Below, piece after piece: positions 28,026-37,819 of a stretch of DNA of 64,000 nt (the first letter of the stretch is position 1; every line of letters begins with the position of its first letter). Location: NCBI RefSeq assembly GCF_008017755.1, contig NZ_VRTS01000001.1, forward strand, positions 549,807 through 613,806. The letters are read 5' to 3'. The notes under the pieces are model-generated. The model was not told the origin of the DNA. It was given only the letters and a program-made list of their open reading frames with translations, and did not search any database. Made by a program: the position numbers and the translations under genes. The DNA is from Alkalisalibacterium limincola. GTDB lineage: Bacteria; Pseudomonadota; Gammaproteobacteria; Xanthomonadales; Xanthomonadaceae.

Positions 28026-28967
28026 ATGGCATCCAGGTTCAACGTCGCAAGCGCATGCGGGGCTGCCGCCCTCGTGTTGGCCCTGGGCGCCACCGGGTGC
28101 TCCCATGCCGACACGCCGGAGCGGCAATCCAGCGAGCAATTGCCTACCACCGCCAGCGTACTGGCCGCCGCCAGTGAGGCCGACTGGCGCGGCGTGGATC
28201 CGGGGCACACGCTGTACATGGACTTCGCAGACGGGGCCCGGGTGGTGATCGAACTGGCCCCGGGCTTCGCCCCGCGGCATGCCGCCAACATCCAGGCGCT
28301 GGTGCGCGCAGGCTGGTTCGACGGCGCCCTCATCACCCGCTCGCAGGACAACTACGTCGCCCAGTGGGGTCGGCCGGACGATGTCGAGGCCGGCGATCGC
28401 GGCGAAGCGCTGGACCATGTCCCCGCCGAGTTCGACCGTGCCCTGGACGGGCTGGGCTGGACCAGCCTGGAGGATGGCGACGTTTACGCCCCGCAGGTGG
28501 GCTGGGTCGATGGCTTCCCGGCCGCGCGCGACCCCGCCACCGGGCGTGCCTGGCTGGCGCACTGCTACGGCATGGTCGGAGCCGGTCGCGGCATGGCCGC
28601 CGACAGCAGCGATGGCAGCCAGTTGTACGCGGTCACCGGGCACTCGCCGCGCCACCTGGACCGCAACATCACCGTCGTCGGCCGCGTGCTGAGCGGCATT
28701 GAACACCTCAGCGCCCTGCCGCGTGGCACCGGGGCCTTGGGCTTCTACGAGGAACCCGGGCAGCGGGTACCGATCACGCGCGTGGTGATGGCCGCCGATC
28801 TTCCCGCATCCGAGCGCCTCGGGCTGCAGGTGCTGCGCACCGACACCGAAACCTTCGAGCAACTGATCCGTGCGCGGCGCCACCGGAACGAGGACTGGTT
28901 CATCGACCCGGTCGGCCGCGTGGAACTGTGCAACGTGCCGCTGCCGGTGCGCACGCATGGCGGCTGA
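28026..28967 (+). CDS. Cyclophilin-type peptidylprolyl isomerase lipoprotein
   Basis: A 313-residue protein with a lipoprotein signal (Cys 25 in GATGC). The cyclophilin region begins at [21 protein letters not shown] and includes [20 protein letters not shown]. The usual GxxFHR active-site arginine context is altered (ITRSQ), so isomerase activity is uncertain. ATG at 28026. Its last 11 bases overlap the GIY-YIG gene. A second, more canonical cyclophilin is at 58.3 kb. Confidence 0.85.
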   Translation: MASRFNVASACGAAALVLALGATGCSHADTPERQSSEQLPTTASVLAAASEADWRGVDPGHTLYMDFADGARVVIELAPGFAPRHAANIQALVRAGWFDGALITRSQDNYVAQWGRPDDVEAGDRGEALDHVPAEFDRALDGLGWTSLEDGDVYAPQVGWVDGFPAARDPATGRAWLAHCYGMVGAGRGMAADSSDGSQLYAVTGHSPRHLDRNITVVGRVLSGIEHLSALPRGTGALGFYEEPGQRVPITRVVMAADLPASERLGLQVLRTDTETFEQLIRARRHRNEDWFIDPVGRVELCNVPLPVRTHGG

Positions 28968-29257
28968 AGCCGCCACGGGCTGGTGGGTGTACCTGCTGGA
29001 GTGCCGGGGCGGCCGCATCTACACCGGTGTCGCCCGTGACGTGGAGCAGCGCCTGCGCGCGCATGCCGCCGGGACCGGCGCCCGTTTCACACGCGCCCAC
29101 CCCCCCGCTGCGCCTGCTGGCGACCGTGCAGGTGGGTGGGCATGGCGATGCGTTGCGGGTGGAGGCTGCGATCAAGCGGCTGGCACCACCGGCCAAGCGG
29201 CAGATCGCCGCAGGCCTGCGTCCCTGGCCCCTGCCCTCTCCGGCGCTGACCGCCTAA
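28957..29257 (+). CDS. GIY-YIG domain nuclease-like protein (frameshifted)
   Basis: The N-terminal part reads WWVYLLECRGGRIYTGVARDVEQRLRAH, with the paired motif positions (VYL, IYTGV) and the conserved Arg of UPF0213/YhbQ-type proteins. After ARFTRAHPP the frame breaks at a run of seven C (29100-29106). With six C it continues LRLLATVQVGG to VEAAIKRL and gives 99 residues, the standard length. ATG at 28957 overlaps the cyclophilin stop by 11 bases. Its stop overlaps the convergent AsmA gene by four bases. Confidence 0.78.
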
Positions 29258-31149
29258 CGGTCGCCCAGGCAACCCTCGCCGTTTTCATCGCCGGTCTCAA
29301 CCAGCGCCAGCAGGGCCGCCGGAGGCGTCAACGCGTACAGCGCCGCCGCGGCGATGCCGCGAAGCAACAAGGGTCCGGCGTCGATACCCACATCCGGGTC
29401 CAGGAACGTGCCCCTGATCTCCACCGGCGCACGCAGTGCCATCAGGCCGGTGGACTTGGGCTTGGTGTCGATGCGCAGTTCGAACCGCTCCTCGCCCATG
29501 TGGATGCGTCCTTCGCCCACGACCACCGTGCTGGGCGTATCCACGCCCAGTGAGCGCGCCTCGGCCACCCCGCCGTTGACGGCGAAATCGGCGACGCCAC
29601 AATTGATCGTCAGGCCACCCTCTTCGACGCCCAGCGCGCGCCGCTGCAGGCCGCCATCCAGGCCCCAGGCCTCCAGCCGGGCGCGCCCGACGTGCCCACG
29701 CCCCAGGACCAGCTGGATCTCGCCGGTGGAGCCGCCCATAAGCCCGGCCACCGAGTTGCCGCGCCCTTCCATCACCACCCGCCCGACGATCGGCCCGCGG
29801 GTGCCATCGCCCAGGTCCTGGCCCATCAGGCGCTCCAGTTGCAGGCCCGACAGCTCGGCGCTGATCGATCCCGTCGCGGGCAGTTCCCGCGCGTCCATCA
29901 GCACGACCGCATCGACCTCGCCGCCGGCGATGCCGAACACCAGCGGGTCCAGGGTGAGTTCGCCGGCCTCCAGCAGCAGGCTGGCGTCCATGTGCTCGGC
30001 ATCGAAGGGTGCGCCCGTGAGGCTGCGCGCACGCAACCTCACTTCGGCGTCCATCGCGCGCAGACCATCGCCGGAGAGTTCGACGGTGGGGAACAGCCGC
30101 CCCTGCTGCCGGGCCTGCTCTGCACCACCGCCCGGACGCATGCCGATGAAGCCGGACAGATCACCGAAGTGCATCGATTCCGACTCCAGGTCGGCGGTGA
30201 AAAGCGTCCGTTCGCGCCCGGCGTCCACCGTCGCCTGGCCGGCAATGTCGCTGCGTCCGACGTTGCCCTCGATCTCCGTGTATTCCCAGTAGTCGCGCTC
30301 GCGCACCAGACGTCCCTCCAGTTCGTACGGCGCGGTGGTCGGGAAGGCGATGCCCAACAGCGGATACAGGTCGGCCATGTCTTGGCCCTCCATCTCCAGC
30401 GCCAGGTCGAAGGCCCGCAGGTCGATCCAGCTGTGTAGCTGGCCGCGGATGTCCGCCCGGGTGTCACCGGCCACGATGCGCAGCGCAACGCGGAAGGAAC
30501 GGTCCTGGTCGCGCAGCTCCAGCGGCGACTCCACGCCGCCCTCGACGCTGAAGGGTACGCCACGGTAGGTCCCTTCGCCGTCGACCAGCAGCGGCCTGCG
30601 CTCGAGCTCCTCGCGCGGCCTGCCGCTGCGCAGTCCGACCCGCAGGTCGGTCTCCAGCTTGGGTTCGCGCAGCTCCATGCGGCCGTCCTCAACCAGCAGG
30701 TCGCGGATGTTCCAGCCGCGACTCCTCCGCTCGGGGAAGATCCAGTTCGCCTCGCCGTCCTCGCTGCGCTGCAGTGAAAGCCGCGGCCGCTGCAATTCGA
30801 CGATGTCGACCTCGCGCCGCATCAGTTGCCCAAGCGTGAACTCCAGCCGCAGGCTGTCGGCCAGGCCCATGTGGTCACGCCGCGCCCACTCCGGATTGCC
30901 CAGGCGCAGGTCATGCGCCACCAGCGAGACACGCCAGCCGAATCGCCCCTCGATATCGCCGTCGATGTCGAAGCTGCGCTCGGTCAGCGCCTCCACGCGT
31001 CGCTCGATCGGTCGCTTCAGCCAGTTCCAGTCCCAGGCCAGCGTCACCACCAGTAGCACCAGCAGCAGCCCCGCCAGGCCCCATTCGATGGGCCGGCGTG
31101 CCCCGGTGGTGGGGCCCCGGGACCTGTCGCTGGAGTGGTGATCGCTCAT
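29254..31149 (-). CDS. AsmA family outer-membrane-biogenesis protein
   Basis: A 631-residue protein. One N-terminal helix (GLAGLLLVLLVVTLAWDW) anchors a long, beta-rich periplasmic region. The conserved AsmA opening (KRPIERRVEALTERSFDIDG) and the late LRIDTKPKSTGLMALRAPVEI segment are present. AsmA-like proteins are bridge-type phospholipid carriers between the membranes, by recent family knowledge. ATG at 31149. It may be co-transcribed with the Rossmann protein upstream, whose stop is 25 bases away. Confidence 0.87.
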   Translation of the reverse strand: MSDHHSSDRSRGPTTGARRPIEWGLAGLLLVLLVVTLAWDWNWLKRPIERRVEALTERSFDIDGDIEGRFGWRVSLVAHDLRLGNPEWARRDHMGLADSLRLEFTLGQLMRREVDIVELQRPRLSLQRSEDGEANWIFPERRSRGWNIRDLLVEDGRMELREPKLETDLRVGLRSGRPREELERRPLLVDGEGTYRGVPFSVEGGVESPLELRDQDRSFRVALRIVAGDTRADIRGQLHSWIDLRAFDLALEMEGQDMADLYPLLGIAFPTTAPYELEGRLVRERDYWEYTEIEGNVGRSDIAGQATVDAGRERTLFTADLESESMHFGDLSGFIGMRPGGGAEQARQQGRLFPTVELSGDGLRAMDAEVRLRARSLTGAPFDAEHMDASLLLEAGELTLDPLVFGIAGGEVDAVVLMDARELPATGSISAELSGLQLERLMGQDLGDGTRGPIVGRVVMEGRGNSVAGLMGGSTGEIQLVLGRGHVGRARLEAWGLDGGLQRRALGVEEGGLTINCGVADFAVNGGVAEARSLGVDTPSTVVVGEGRIHMGEERFELRIDTKPKSTGLMALRAPVEIRGTFLDPDVGIDAGPLLLRGIAAAALYALTPPAALLALVETGDENGEGCLGDR

Positions 31150-31174
31150 GGAAGGAGTCTAGCCATGCTCGTGA

Positions 31175-31906
31175 TCATTCGGGGTGATGGTTTCCGGAAC
31201 CGTGGCCGTGCGACTGCGCGATCTCCTCGATCGCGCCGTTGTTGTGGACGAACACCCCATGCGCCTGGCGTCCCACCAGCGCTGCCAGGGCGGCCGCCAC
31301 CTGTGCCGCATCGATGGCCCGGTAACGCCGAAGACCACCCCGAAGCAGCGGCCGCAGCATCGGGAAAACGCGCTGCCCCAGCCATTCCGCGGGCCGGGAG
31401 GGACCATCGCGCTGGCCCAGCAACAGCCCCGGGTGGAGGAAATCGCAGCGCATGAAGCCGAGCCCGAGCACGCTGCATTCCATGTCCCCCTTCACCGATA
31501 GATAGAAGTTCGATGCGGCGGCATCGGCACCGACCGAGGACACCACCACGGCCTGCGTGGCACCCCGCCCGCGGGCAGCACGGGCCAGCGACACGACGAG
31601 GTCATGGTCGACCCTTGCGAAGGCTTCGCGTGAACCCGCCTGGCTGATCGTGGTGCCCAGGGCGCAGACGAAACTGCCAAGTCGCGCGCCATGCCGCTCC
31701 AGCTCCGCCGATACCCGGTGGCCCGCCGCGCCCGCCTGCGCGACCCATTCCAGGGCCACCAGTCGGTCGTGGGTCACCAGCGGGGGCCGGCGCCCCACGG
31801 TGAACACCCGGAAGCCCTCGGCGTCGGCGCGTCGCAGCAAGACCGGCAAGGCCTGCGCCCCCACCAGCCCCGTGGCGCCCGCGAACAGCACGTCCACTGG
31901 GGTCAT
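31175..31906 (-). CDS. NAD(P)-binding Rossmann-fold protein (HTATIP2-like SDR)
   Basis: A 243-residue atypical short-chain dehydrogenase. The dinucleotide motif GATGLVG lies near the N-terminus, a serine region VVVSSVGAD in the middle, and YLSVKG gives a YxxxK pair. Relatives are annotated as nucleoside-diphosphate-sugar epimerase or oxidoreductase HTATIP2, and no substrate is established. The C-terminus is His-rich (HGHGSGNHH). ATG at 31906. Confidence 0.82.
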   Translation of the reverse strand: MTPVDVLFAGATGLVGAQALPVLLRRADAEGFRVFTVGRRPPLVTHDRLVALEWVAQAGAAGHRVSAELERHGARLGSFVCALGTTISQAGSREAFARVDHDLVVSLARAARGRGATQAVVVSSVGADAAASNFYLSVKGDMECSVLGLGFMRCDFLHPGLLLGQRDGPSRPAEWLGQRVFPMLRPLLRGGLRRYRAIDAAQVAAALAALVGRQAHGVFVHNNGAIEEIAQSHGHGSGNHHPE

Positions 31907-31992
31907 CGTTCGCCTCCTCTACCCTTCTCGTTCCGTCGTGCTAGCGTTTCGAGGCACCACTGTTTCCATTCGAACGGAAAAAGGAGAACTGC

Positions 31993-32169
31993 ATGGGCAT
32001 CGAAGTCGGTGGCATCCTCGGCCTGCTCTGGCTGATCCTGGCGATCTACGCGATCGTGAAGATCGTCGGCTCCTCGGCAGGCACGGGCGCCAAGGTGTTG
32101 TGGATCGTCCTGATCCTGTTGCTTCCGTTGCTCGGCCTGATCCTGTGGGCGATCTTCGGTCCGAAGTAA
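31993..32169 (+). CDS. Small PLDc_N-type membrane protein (58 aa)
   Basis: This 58-residue protein has two helices joined by a short basic turn: ILGLLWLILAIYAIVKIV, then KVLWIVLILLLPLLGLILWAIFG. That is the cardiolipin-synthase/phospholipase D N-terminal (PLDc_N) hairpin as a stand-alone protein. A strong AAGGAG lies 6 bases before the ATG at 31993. It is divergent from the Rossmann gene. Role unknown; such proteins are often envelope-stress genes. Confidence 0.85.
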   Translation: MGIEVGGILGLLWLILAIYAIVKIVGSSAGTGAKVLWIVLILLLPLLGLILWAIFGPK

Positions 32170-32202
32170 CGTCGTACTGCTCGATCCGTATCGCGAAAAC
32201 AA

Positions 32203-32230
32203 CCGCGGCGTGGGGCCCTCCACGCCGCGG
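32203..32230. terminator. Bidirectional hairpin terminator
   Basis: CCGCGGCGTGG and CCACGCCGCGG form a perfect 11-pair stem with a six-base loop. On the minus strand it is followed by TTGTTTTC and lies 8 bases after the DUF885 stop. On the plus strand it follows the small membrane protein gene with only a weak T-rich tail (CTTCTG). Confidence 0.75.
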
Positions 32231-32237
32231 CTTCTGC

Positions 32238-34034
32238 TCACTCGGCCATGAGTTCGATGATCGCCGGCACCGGCGCATTGCCGAAGCTCAGGAAGCGATC
32301 ATGGAACGCGCGCAGGTCGAAGTCGTCGCCCTGCTGTTGCTTCACCCGCTCGCGGAAGTCGTAGATCTCGGCGTAGCCACTGAAGTAGGACGTGAGCTGC
32401 ACCTGCGAGAGCGTCACCCGGCGCCACTTGTTCTCCGCCTCGGTGCGCTCCTGGAACGCCTGGCGCATCAGCAGGTCCATCGCCGCCTCGCGCTCCATGC
32501 CCTCCACGTGGACGGCGTAGTCGAGGATCGCATTGGTCACCACGCGCAAGTTCCACTTGCCGTACATCAGCCACATCTCCGGCTCGTCGTTGCCCCAGCC
32601 CTCCTCGAGCATCATCCGCTCGGAGTACACCGCCCAGCCCTCGATCATCGCGCCGTTGCGCAGCAGGCTCTTGATCAGGCTGGGTGACTTGTTGGCGTGC
32701 AGCAGCTGGGTGTAGTGCCCCGGGATCGCCTCGTGGATGTTGAGGATCTGCAGCACCCAGTGGTTGTACTCGCGCAGGTAGCTCGCCGCCTCTTCGTCGC
32801 TGTAGCCGTCCAGCGGCGTGACGTTGTAGTAGGTGTCGGCGGTCGGGTTGAACGGCCCGGGCGCGCTGATCGAGGCGCCGGCGCCGCCGCCGCGCATGTA
32901 CTCCGGCGTCTCCCGCACCACCAGCGGGCGGCTCGGGTCCTGCTCGACGAGTCCGTGCTCGTCGACGAACGCCGCCAGCAGCGGAATCTGCCGCTTGATC
33001 TCGGGAATGAACTCCTCGCGCGCCACGTGCCGGTTGGACAGGTGGTCGATCAGCCGGCCGATGCGGTCCAGGCGATCCCCGGGCATCGGTGCGTCGGGGA
33101 AATACTTCGGCCACAACTGCACTGCCACCGCGTCCATGTCACCGTGCAGGCGGTCCTTCTCGGCCAGTGCGCGCTCGTGGAGTTCGCGCGCGCTGAAGCC
33201 CGACTGGATGTCGTACTTGAACTTGGGCTCGTACAGCTCGGCACCGATGCGGAAGGAGCGCACGTCGTCGCGGCCCTCGAGACGATCGGCGAGCTGCTCG
33301 AGGTGCGACACGAAGCCTTCGATCGCCGCGACGGCCGCCGTGCGCACGCCCTCGAATTCGCCGACCTCCGACGGGTCCAGCCCGGAAGCCTGGACCCGTT
33401 CGCTCAGTGAATCGCCCAGCAGGCCCAGCGCACCACGGTTCTGGGTGATCGCCAGGCGCGTGTGCTCCAGCGTCGGGCCGTCGATGTTCGCCCGGGCGGC
33501 AGCGTAGTACGCCGGCACCTGCCGCAGGCGCGACATCACCGTGCGCAGACGCTCCTCCTCCGAGGCATAGGGCGTGTTGAGCAGCAAGCCGATCGGGCCG
33601 GCCACGTTGTAGCTCGACGGCATCCACTGCCATCCCAGGAACGTGGTCTGGTACCAGCGCGTGGATTCCAGCCGGTTGACCAGCAGCATGTGGTCGATGC
33701 GCTGGTCGGGCGTCAATGCCTCGGGATCCCAGGCCGCGAGGGCTTGCAGCGACGCCTCGACGAAGGCGAGCTCGTCCTGCCGCTGCGCCGCATCGGGAAT
33801 CGTGACCTCCCCGGCGTCGTCGTAGCGGCCGGCAAAGATCGACCATTCCGGACTGCGCGCGAGCATGCGCATCATCAGGTCTTCGGAGAATGCCGCGAAG
33901 TCCTGCGGCTGGCCGGGGCCGGCGATCCGGGGCTCGTCGGCGCCGGTCGTGCGTGCGGGACCGCAGGCGGTCAGCGCCAGCGCGATCGCAAGCAAGGCGA
34001 CCAGGGCGAGGAAGGGTTTGAGCGTCTTGGTCAT
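32238..34034 (-). CDS. DUF885 family lipoprotein, putative metallopeptidase
   Basis: A 598-residue protein with a lipobox (LTAC, Cys 24). The family's conserved IHEAIPGHYTQ lies in the last third; its His-Glu pair and second His suggest a zinc site. The surrounding DUF885 blocks (PEYMRGG, EGWAVYSERMM) are also present. DUF885 proteins are placed with M32-like peptidases, but activity is largely untested. The ATG at 34034 is chosen over upstream codons because it starts the signal peptide. It probably acts in the periplasm or at the outer membrane. Confidence 0.88.
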   Translation of the reverse strand: MTKTLKPFLALVALLAIALALTACGPARTTGADEPRIAGPGQPQDFAAFSEDLMMRMLARSPEWSIFAGRYDDAGEVTIPDAAQRQDELAFVEASLQALAAWDPEALTPDQRIDHMLLVNRLESTRWYQTTFLGWQWMPSSYNVAGPIGLLLNTPYASEEERLRTVMSRLRQVPAYYAAARANIDGPTLEHTRLAITQNRGALGLLGDSLSERVQASGLDPSEVGEFEGVRTAAVAAIEGFVSHLEQLADRLEGRDDVRSFRIGAELYEPKFKYDIQSGFSARELHERALAEKDRLHGDMDAVAVQLWPKYFPDAPMPGDRLDRIGRLIDHLSNRHVAREEFIPEIKRQIPLLAAFVDEHGLVEQDPSRPLVVRETPEYMRGGGAGASISAPGPFNPTADTYYNVTPLDGYSDEEAASYLREYNHWVLQILNIHEAIPGHYTQLLHANKSPSLIKSLLRNGAMIEGWAVYSERMMLEEGWGNDEPEMWLMYGKWNLRVVTNAILDYAVHVEGMEREAAMDLLMRQAFQERTEAENKWRRVTLSQVQLTSYFSGYAEIYDFRERVKQQQGDDFDLRAFHDRFLSFGNAPVPAIIELMAE

Positions 34035-34147
34035 CGGGCGCACCTTGAAGGAAAGGTCGAGGCCACCCGCGGGCGGCACGCTCCGATGTTAGCGCAGGGC
34101 GCCGTCCCGCTCCGGCCGGGGCCGGATCGTCGGCGGCCATCCCGGAC

Positions 34148-36001
34148 TCACTCCTTCGGCGGGCCCTTGCGGTGCGGCTTGGCGGCGAACTTGCCTCCCT
34201 TGCGCGCGCCCGGCGGCTTGAAGCCCGGGCCCTTGCGGAACGCACCTGCCGGCCGCGGCGACGTCTCGGCGCTGCCATCCATGTCGGCGGCATCGGCCTC
34301 GCGGATGCGCAGCATCTGTCCGGCCACCCACACCTTCTTGAGGTGCTGCATCACCGGTGCGGGCATGCCCTCGGGCAGGTCGATGAGGCTGTAGTCGTCG
34401 CGGATGTCGATGCGGCCGATGTAGCGGCTCTCGATGTCGGCCTCGTTGGCGATCGCTCCGACGATGTTGCCCGGCTTCACGCCGTGCGCGTAGCCGACCT
34501 CCAGCCGGTAGGTGGTGAAGCCCGGTGCAGCCGGCTGCATCGGCGGCTTGTTCGCGCGAGGTGCACGCGGTTCGCGCGCAGAGCCCTCGTGGCGCGGGCC
34601 GTCGTGGCGCGGCGCCCGCTCGGGCCGCTCGCCACGTTCCATCGGCGCGCGCTTGGGCTCGGGCTTGAGCAGCAGCGGCGAATCGCCCTGCACCAGCTGG
34701 GCGAGTGCCGCGGCGATGTCCAGCGCCGGCACGTTGCGCTCGTTCTGGTAGCGCTCCACCAGGCCACGGAACAGGGTCAGGTCGGTGCTGGCCAGGGCCT
34801 GGTCGATGCGCTCGAGGAACTTCGCCACGCGCTGGTCGTTGACCACGTCCACGCTGGGCAGCTGCATTTCTTCGATCGGCTGCCGGGTGGCGCGCTCGAT
34901 CGCGCGCAGCATGCCCTTCTCGCGCGGGGTCACGAACACGATCGCCTCGCCGCTGCGCCCGGCACGGCCGGTGCGGCCGATGCGATGCACGTAGCTCTCG
35001 GTGTCGTAGGGGATGTCGTAGTTGAGCACGTGGCTGATGCGCTCCACGTCCAGTCCGCGCGCGGCCACGTCGGTGGCCACCAGGATGTCCAGCTGCCCGT
35101 CGCGCAGGCGCTGCACCATCTTCTCGCGCTGTTGCTGCTGCACGTCCCCGTGGATGGCCGAGGCGGCGAAGCCACGCGCGGTCAGCTTCTCGGCCAGCTC
35201 CTCGGTGGACTGCCGGGTGCGCGAGAAGATCAGCATCGCGTCGAACGGCTCCGCCTCCAGGATCCGCGTGAGCGCATCGAGCTTGTGCACGCCCGACACC
35301 CACCAGAAGCGCTGGCGGATGTTCGCCGCGGTGGTGGTCTTGTTCTTGATCGTGACCTCGACAGGATCCTTGAGGTGGGTCTGGGCGATGCGCCGGATCG
35401 GCGCCGGCATCGTGGCCGAGAACAATGCCACCTGGCGGCCCGGCGGCGTTTTCGCCAGCACCGTCTCGACATCGTCGATGAAACCCATGCGCAGCATCTC
35501 GTCGGCCTCGTCGAGCACCAGCGTGGTCAGCGCCGAGATGTCGAGCGAGCCGCGGGTGAGGTGGTCGATCACACGCCCCGGCGTGCCCACCACGACGTGA
35601 ACGCCGCGACGCAGCGCCGCCAGCTGCGGGCCATAGCTCTGGCCGCCATAGATCGGCAGCACGTGGAAACCGGGGATGTGCGCGGCGTAGCGCTGGAACG
35701 CCTCGGCCACCTGCAGGGCCAGTTCACGCGTAGGGCACAGCACCAGTGCCTGCGGTGCCTTGCTGCCATCCAGGCGCAGGCGGGAAAGCACCGGCAGCGC
35801 GAAGGCCGCGGTCTTGCCGGTGCCGGTCTGGGCCTGGCCCAGCACGTCGCGGCCCGACAGCAGCTGCGGGATGGTGGCCGCCTGGATCGGTGAGGGGCTT
35901 TCATAGCCCACGTCGCTCAGCGCCTGGATCAGCGGCGCGGACAGTTCGAGATCGGCGAAACGCACCGGCGCGTCGCCGGACGTGGGGGCTTGAGTAGACA
36001 T
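34148..36001 (-). CDS. deaD: DEAD-box ATP-dependent RNA helicase, DeaD/CsdA-like
   Basis: A 617-residue protein with all helicase motifs: Q-motif region, AQTGTGKT, PTRELALQ, DEAD, SAT, and HRIGRTGRAGR. A DbpA/CsdA RNA-binding domain follows (LEVGYAHGVKPGNIVGAIANE), then a basic Gly/Lys-rich tail. It should remodel rRNA and mRNA, especially in the cold. The ATG at 36001 gives the usual N-terminus (RFADLELSAPLIQAL); the frame runs on upstream without homology. It diverges from the hydrolase gene, with a 222-base gap that could hold a long leader. Confidence 0.93.
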   Translation of the reverse strand: MSTQAPTSGDAPVRFADLELSAPLIQALSDVGYESPSPIQAATIPQLLSGRDVLGQAQTGTGKTAAFALPVLSRLRLDGSKAPQALVLCPTRELALQVAEAFQRYAAHIPGFHVLPIYGGQSYGPQLAALRRGVHVVVGTPGRVIDHLTRGSLDISALTTLVLDEADEMLRMGFIDDVETVLAKTPPGRQVALFSATMPAPIRRIAQTHLKDPVEVTIKNKTTTAANIRQRFWWVSGVHKLDALTRILEAEPFDAMLIFSRTRQSTEELAEKLTARGFAASAIHGDVQQQQREKMVQRLRDGQLDILVATDVAARGLDVERISHVLNYDIPYDTESYVHRIGRTGRAGRSGEAIVFVTPREKGMLRAIERATRQPIEEMQLPSVDVVNDQRVAKFLERIDQALASTDLTLFRGLVERYQNERNVPALDIAAALAQLVQGDSPLLLKPEPKRAPMERGERPERAPRHDGPRHEGSAREPRAPRANKPPMQPAAPGFTTYRLEVGYAHGVKPGNIVGAIANEADIESRYIGRIDIRDDYSLIDLPEGMPAPVMQHLKKVWVAGQMLRIREADAADMDGSAETSPRPAGAFRKGPGFKPPGARKGGKFAAKPHRKGPPKE

Positions 36002-36223
36002 GGACACTCCGTCACAGGCCGACGCTCGGTCGGCAGGATCGCGGCAGGTCGAAGTCTCTTGGGTATCGCCCCGGGCCGCTTGCAGGCCGACATTGTCGCC
36101 GATCCGGCGTGCCGATGCTTGAACCGCAGCCCAAGGCGGTGGCCGGCAAACCCCGACAGCGGCGTTTGGGTACCCTTGAATGCGCGTCCACGCCGCGAAC
36201 GTCCGAACCGAAGGGAGTCCCCG

Positions 36224-37747
36224 ATGTCCCGAGCACTCGTGATCTTCGTCCATGGCTGGAGCGTGACCAGCACCGATACCTACGGCCAGCTGCCCGCGCG
36301 GCTGCGCGCCGAGTCCGAGCGTCGCGGCGGCCCTGCGCTCGACATCCACCACGTCTACCTGGGCCAGTACGTGAGCTTTCGCGACGAAGTCCGCGTGGCC
36401 GACATCGCCCGCGCCTTCGATGCCGCGCTGGCCCCGGTGCTGGCCGAGGCCGGCGGAAACCGCCGCTTCGTGTGCATCACCCACTCCACCGGCGGCCCGG
36501 TGCTGCGCGAATGGGTCGAGCGCTTCTTCGTCCAGCCCAAGCGCCTCGACACCTGTCCGATGAGCCACCTGGTCATGCTGGCACCGGCCAACTTCGGCTC
36601 CGCCCTCGCCCAGCTGGGCAAGACCCGCATCGCCTCGCTGAAGTCGTGGTTCCAGGGCATCGAACCCGGACAGGGCGTGCTCGACTGGCTGGAACTGGGC
36701 AGCTCCGAGGCGAACGCGCTCAACCTGCGCTGGATCCACGACTATCCCAAACTCAAGCTCACCCGCAGCGCGAACCCGCTGTTCCAGTTCGTGCTGACCG
36801 GCGACGCGATCGACCGCAAGCTCTACGACCACGTGAACTCCTACACCGGCGAGCCGGGTTCGGATGGCGTGGTGCGCGTGTCCTCGGCCAACCTCAACGC
36901 CTGCCACCTGGTGCTCAGGCAGCCCGGAACCCGCGAAGGCGAGGCGCTGCCCAGCGCGCGCAAGCGCCTGCGCTCGCTTGAACCGGTCGACGACGCCCGC
37001 GCCGAACGCACCGCGTTCCGCATCATCCCCGGCACCGCGCACTCCGGCGACGCGATGGGCATCATGCGCAGCGTCGCCAACGACGACCGCCCGCACCCCA
37101 CCGTGGATGCGATCCTGCGCTGCCTGGCCGTGCGCGACCACGCCACCTACCAGGCGCTGTGCAACGAATTCGACGCCGAGAACGAACTGCACCAGACGCC
37201 CCAGCGCCGCGTCGAGATGGAGCGCATCCCGGTGCTGCCAGACCGGGCGCACATCACCGACCCGCACGCGATGGTGATCTTCCGCCTGTTCGACCAGGAG
37301 GGCGCACGCGTGGACGACGTCGACCTGCTGCTGACCGCCGGACCGGCCGACGACCCCAACCAGCTGCCGTCGGGCTTCCTGCGCGACCGCCAGGGCAACC
37401 GGCGCAGCGGCGCGGTGTGCTTCCAGTTCAACCATGCCGTGCTGGCCGGCTGCGAGCCGATCCTGCGCCCGGATGGCCGCGTGGCGCGGGGCGAACTGAT
37501 CCCGCGCCCGCCCTATGGCCTGCGCCTGGATCCGCGCGTGCAGGAGCGCTTCGTGGAGACCTGGCAGGCCGCCTACACCTCGGACATGGGTGGCCTGCTG
37601 CAATGGATCCAGCCCAACCAGACCACGATCATCGACATCCACCTGCAGCGCATCGTGCGCAGTGGCGTGTTCAGGCTGACCCGCAGCCTGGCTGCGAGGG
37701 ACTTCCGCCGCGATGAACTGGGGCCGGCGATCGCCGGGAAACCGTGA
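36224..37747 (+). CDS. Alpha/beta-hydrolase (lipase-like) with C-terminal extension
   Basis: A 507-residue cytoplasmic protein; no signal peptide is visible. It opens ALVIFVHGWSVTS (oxyanion-hole strand), and the nucleophile elbow is THSTGGPV, a GxSxG variant with His in the first position. A likely acid/His pair is in GTAHSGD. The second half, about 250 residues, looks beta-rich and is not recognised. An AAGGGAG ribosome site precedes the ATG at 36224. It resembles esterase/lipase proteins of the PGAP1/lipase-2 type. The substrate is unknown. Confidence 0.78.
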   Translation: MSRALVIFVHGWSVTSTDTYGQLPARLRAESERRGGPALDIHHVYLGQYVSFRDEVRVADIARAFDAALAPVLAEAGGNRRFVCITHSTGGPVLREWVERFFVQPKRLDTCPMSHLVMLAPANFGSALAQLGKTRIASLKSWFQGIEPGQGVLDWLELGSSEANALNLRWIHDYPKLKLTRSANPLFQFVLTGDAIDRKLYDHVNSYTGEPGSDGVVRVSSANLNACHLVLRQPGTREGEALPSARKRLRSLEPVDDARAERTAFRIIPGTAHSGDAMGIMRSVANDDRPHPTVDAILRCLAVRDHATYQALCNEFDAENELHQTPQRRVEMERIPVLPDRAHITDPHAMVIFRLFDQEGARVDDVDLLLTAGPADDPNQLPSGFLRDRQGNRRSGAVCFQFNHAVLAGCEPILRPDGRVARGELIPRPPYGLRLDPRVQERFVETWQAAYTSDMGGLLQWIQPNQTTIIDIHLQRIVRSGVFRLTRSLAARDFRRDELGPAIAGKP

Positions 37748-37819
37748 AGACCGGCTAACGCATCGCCGACCGACGGGCGCTAGCATCGGGGTTCGTGAGC
37801 CAGACCCTGTGGAGGCCCC

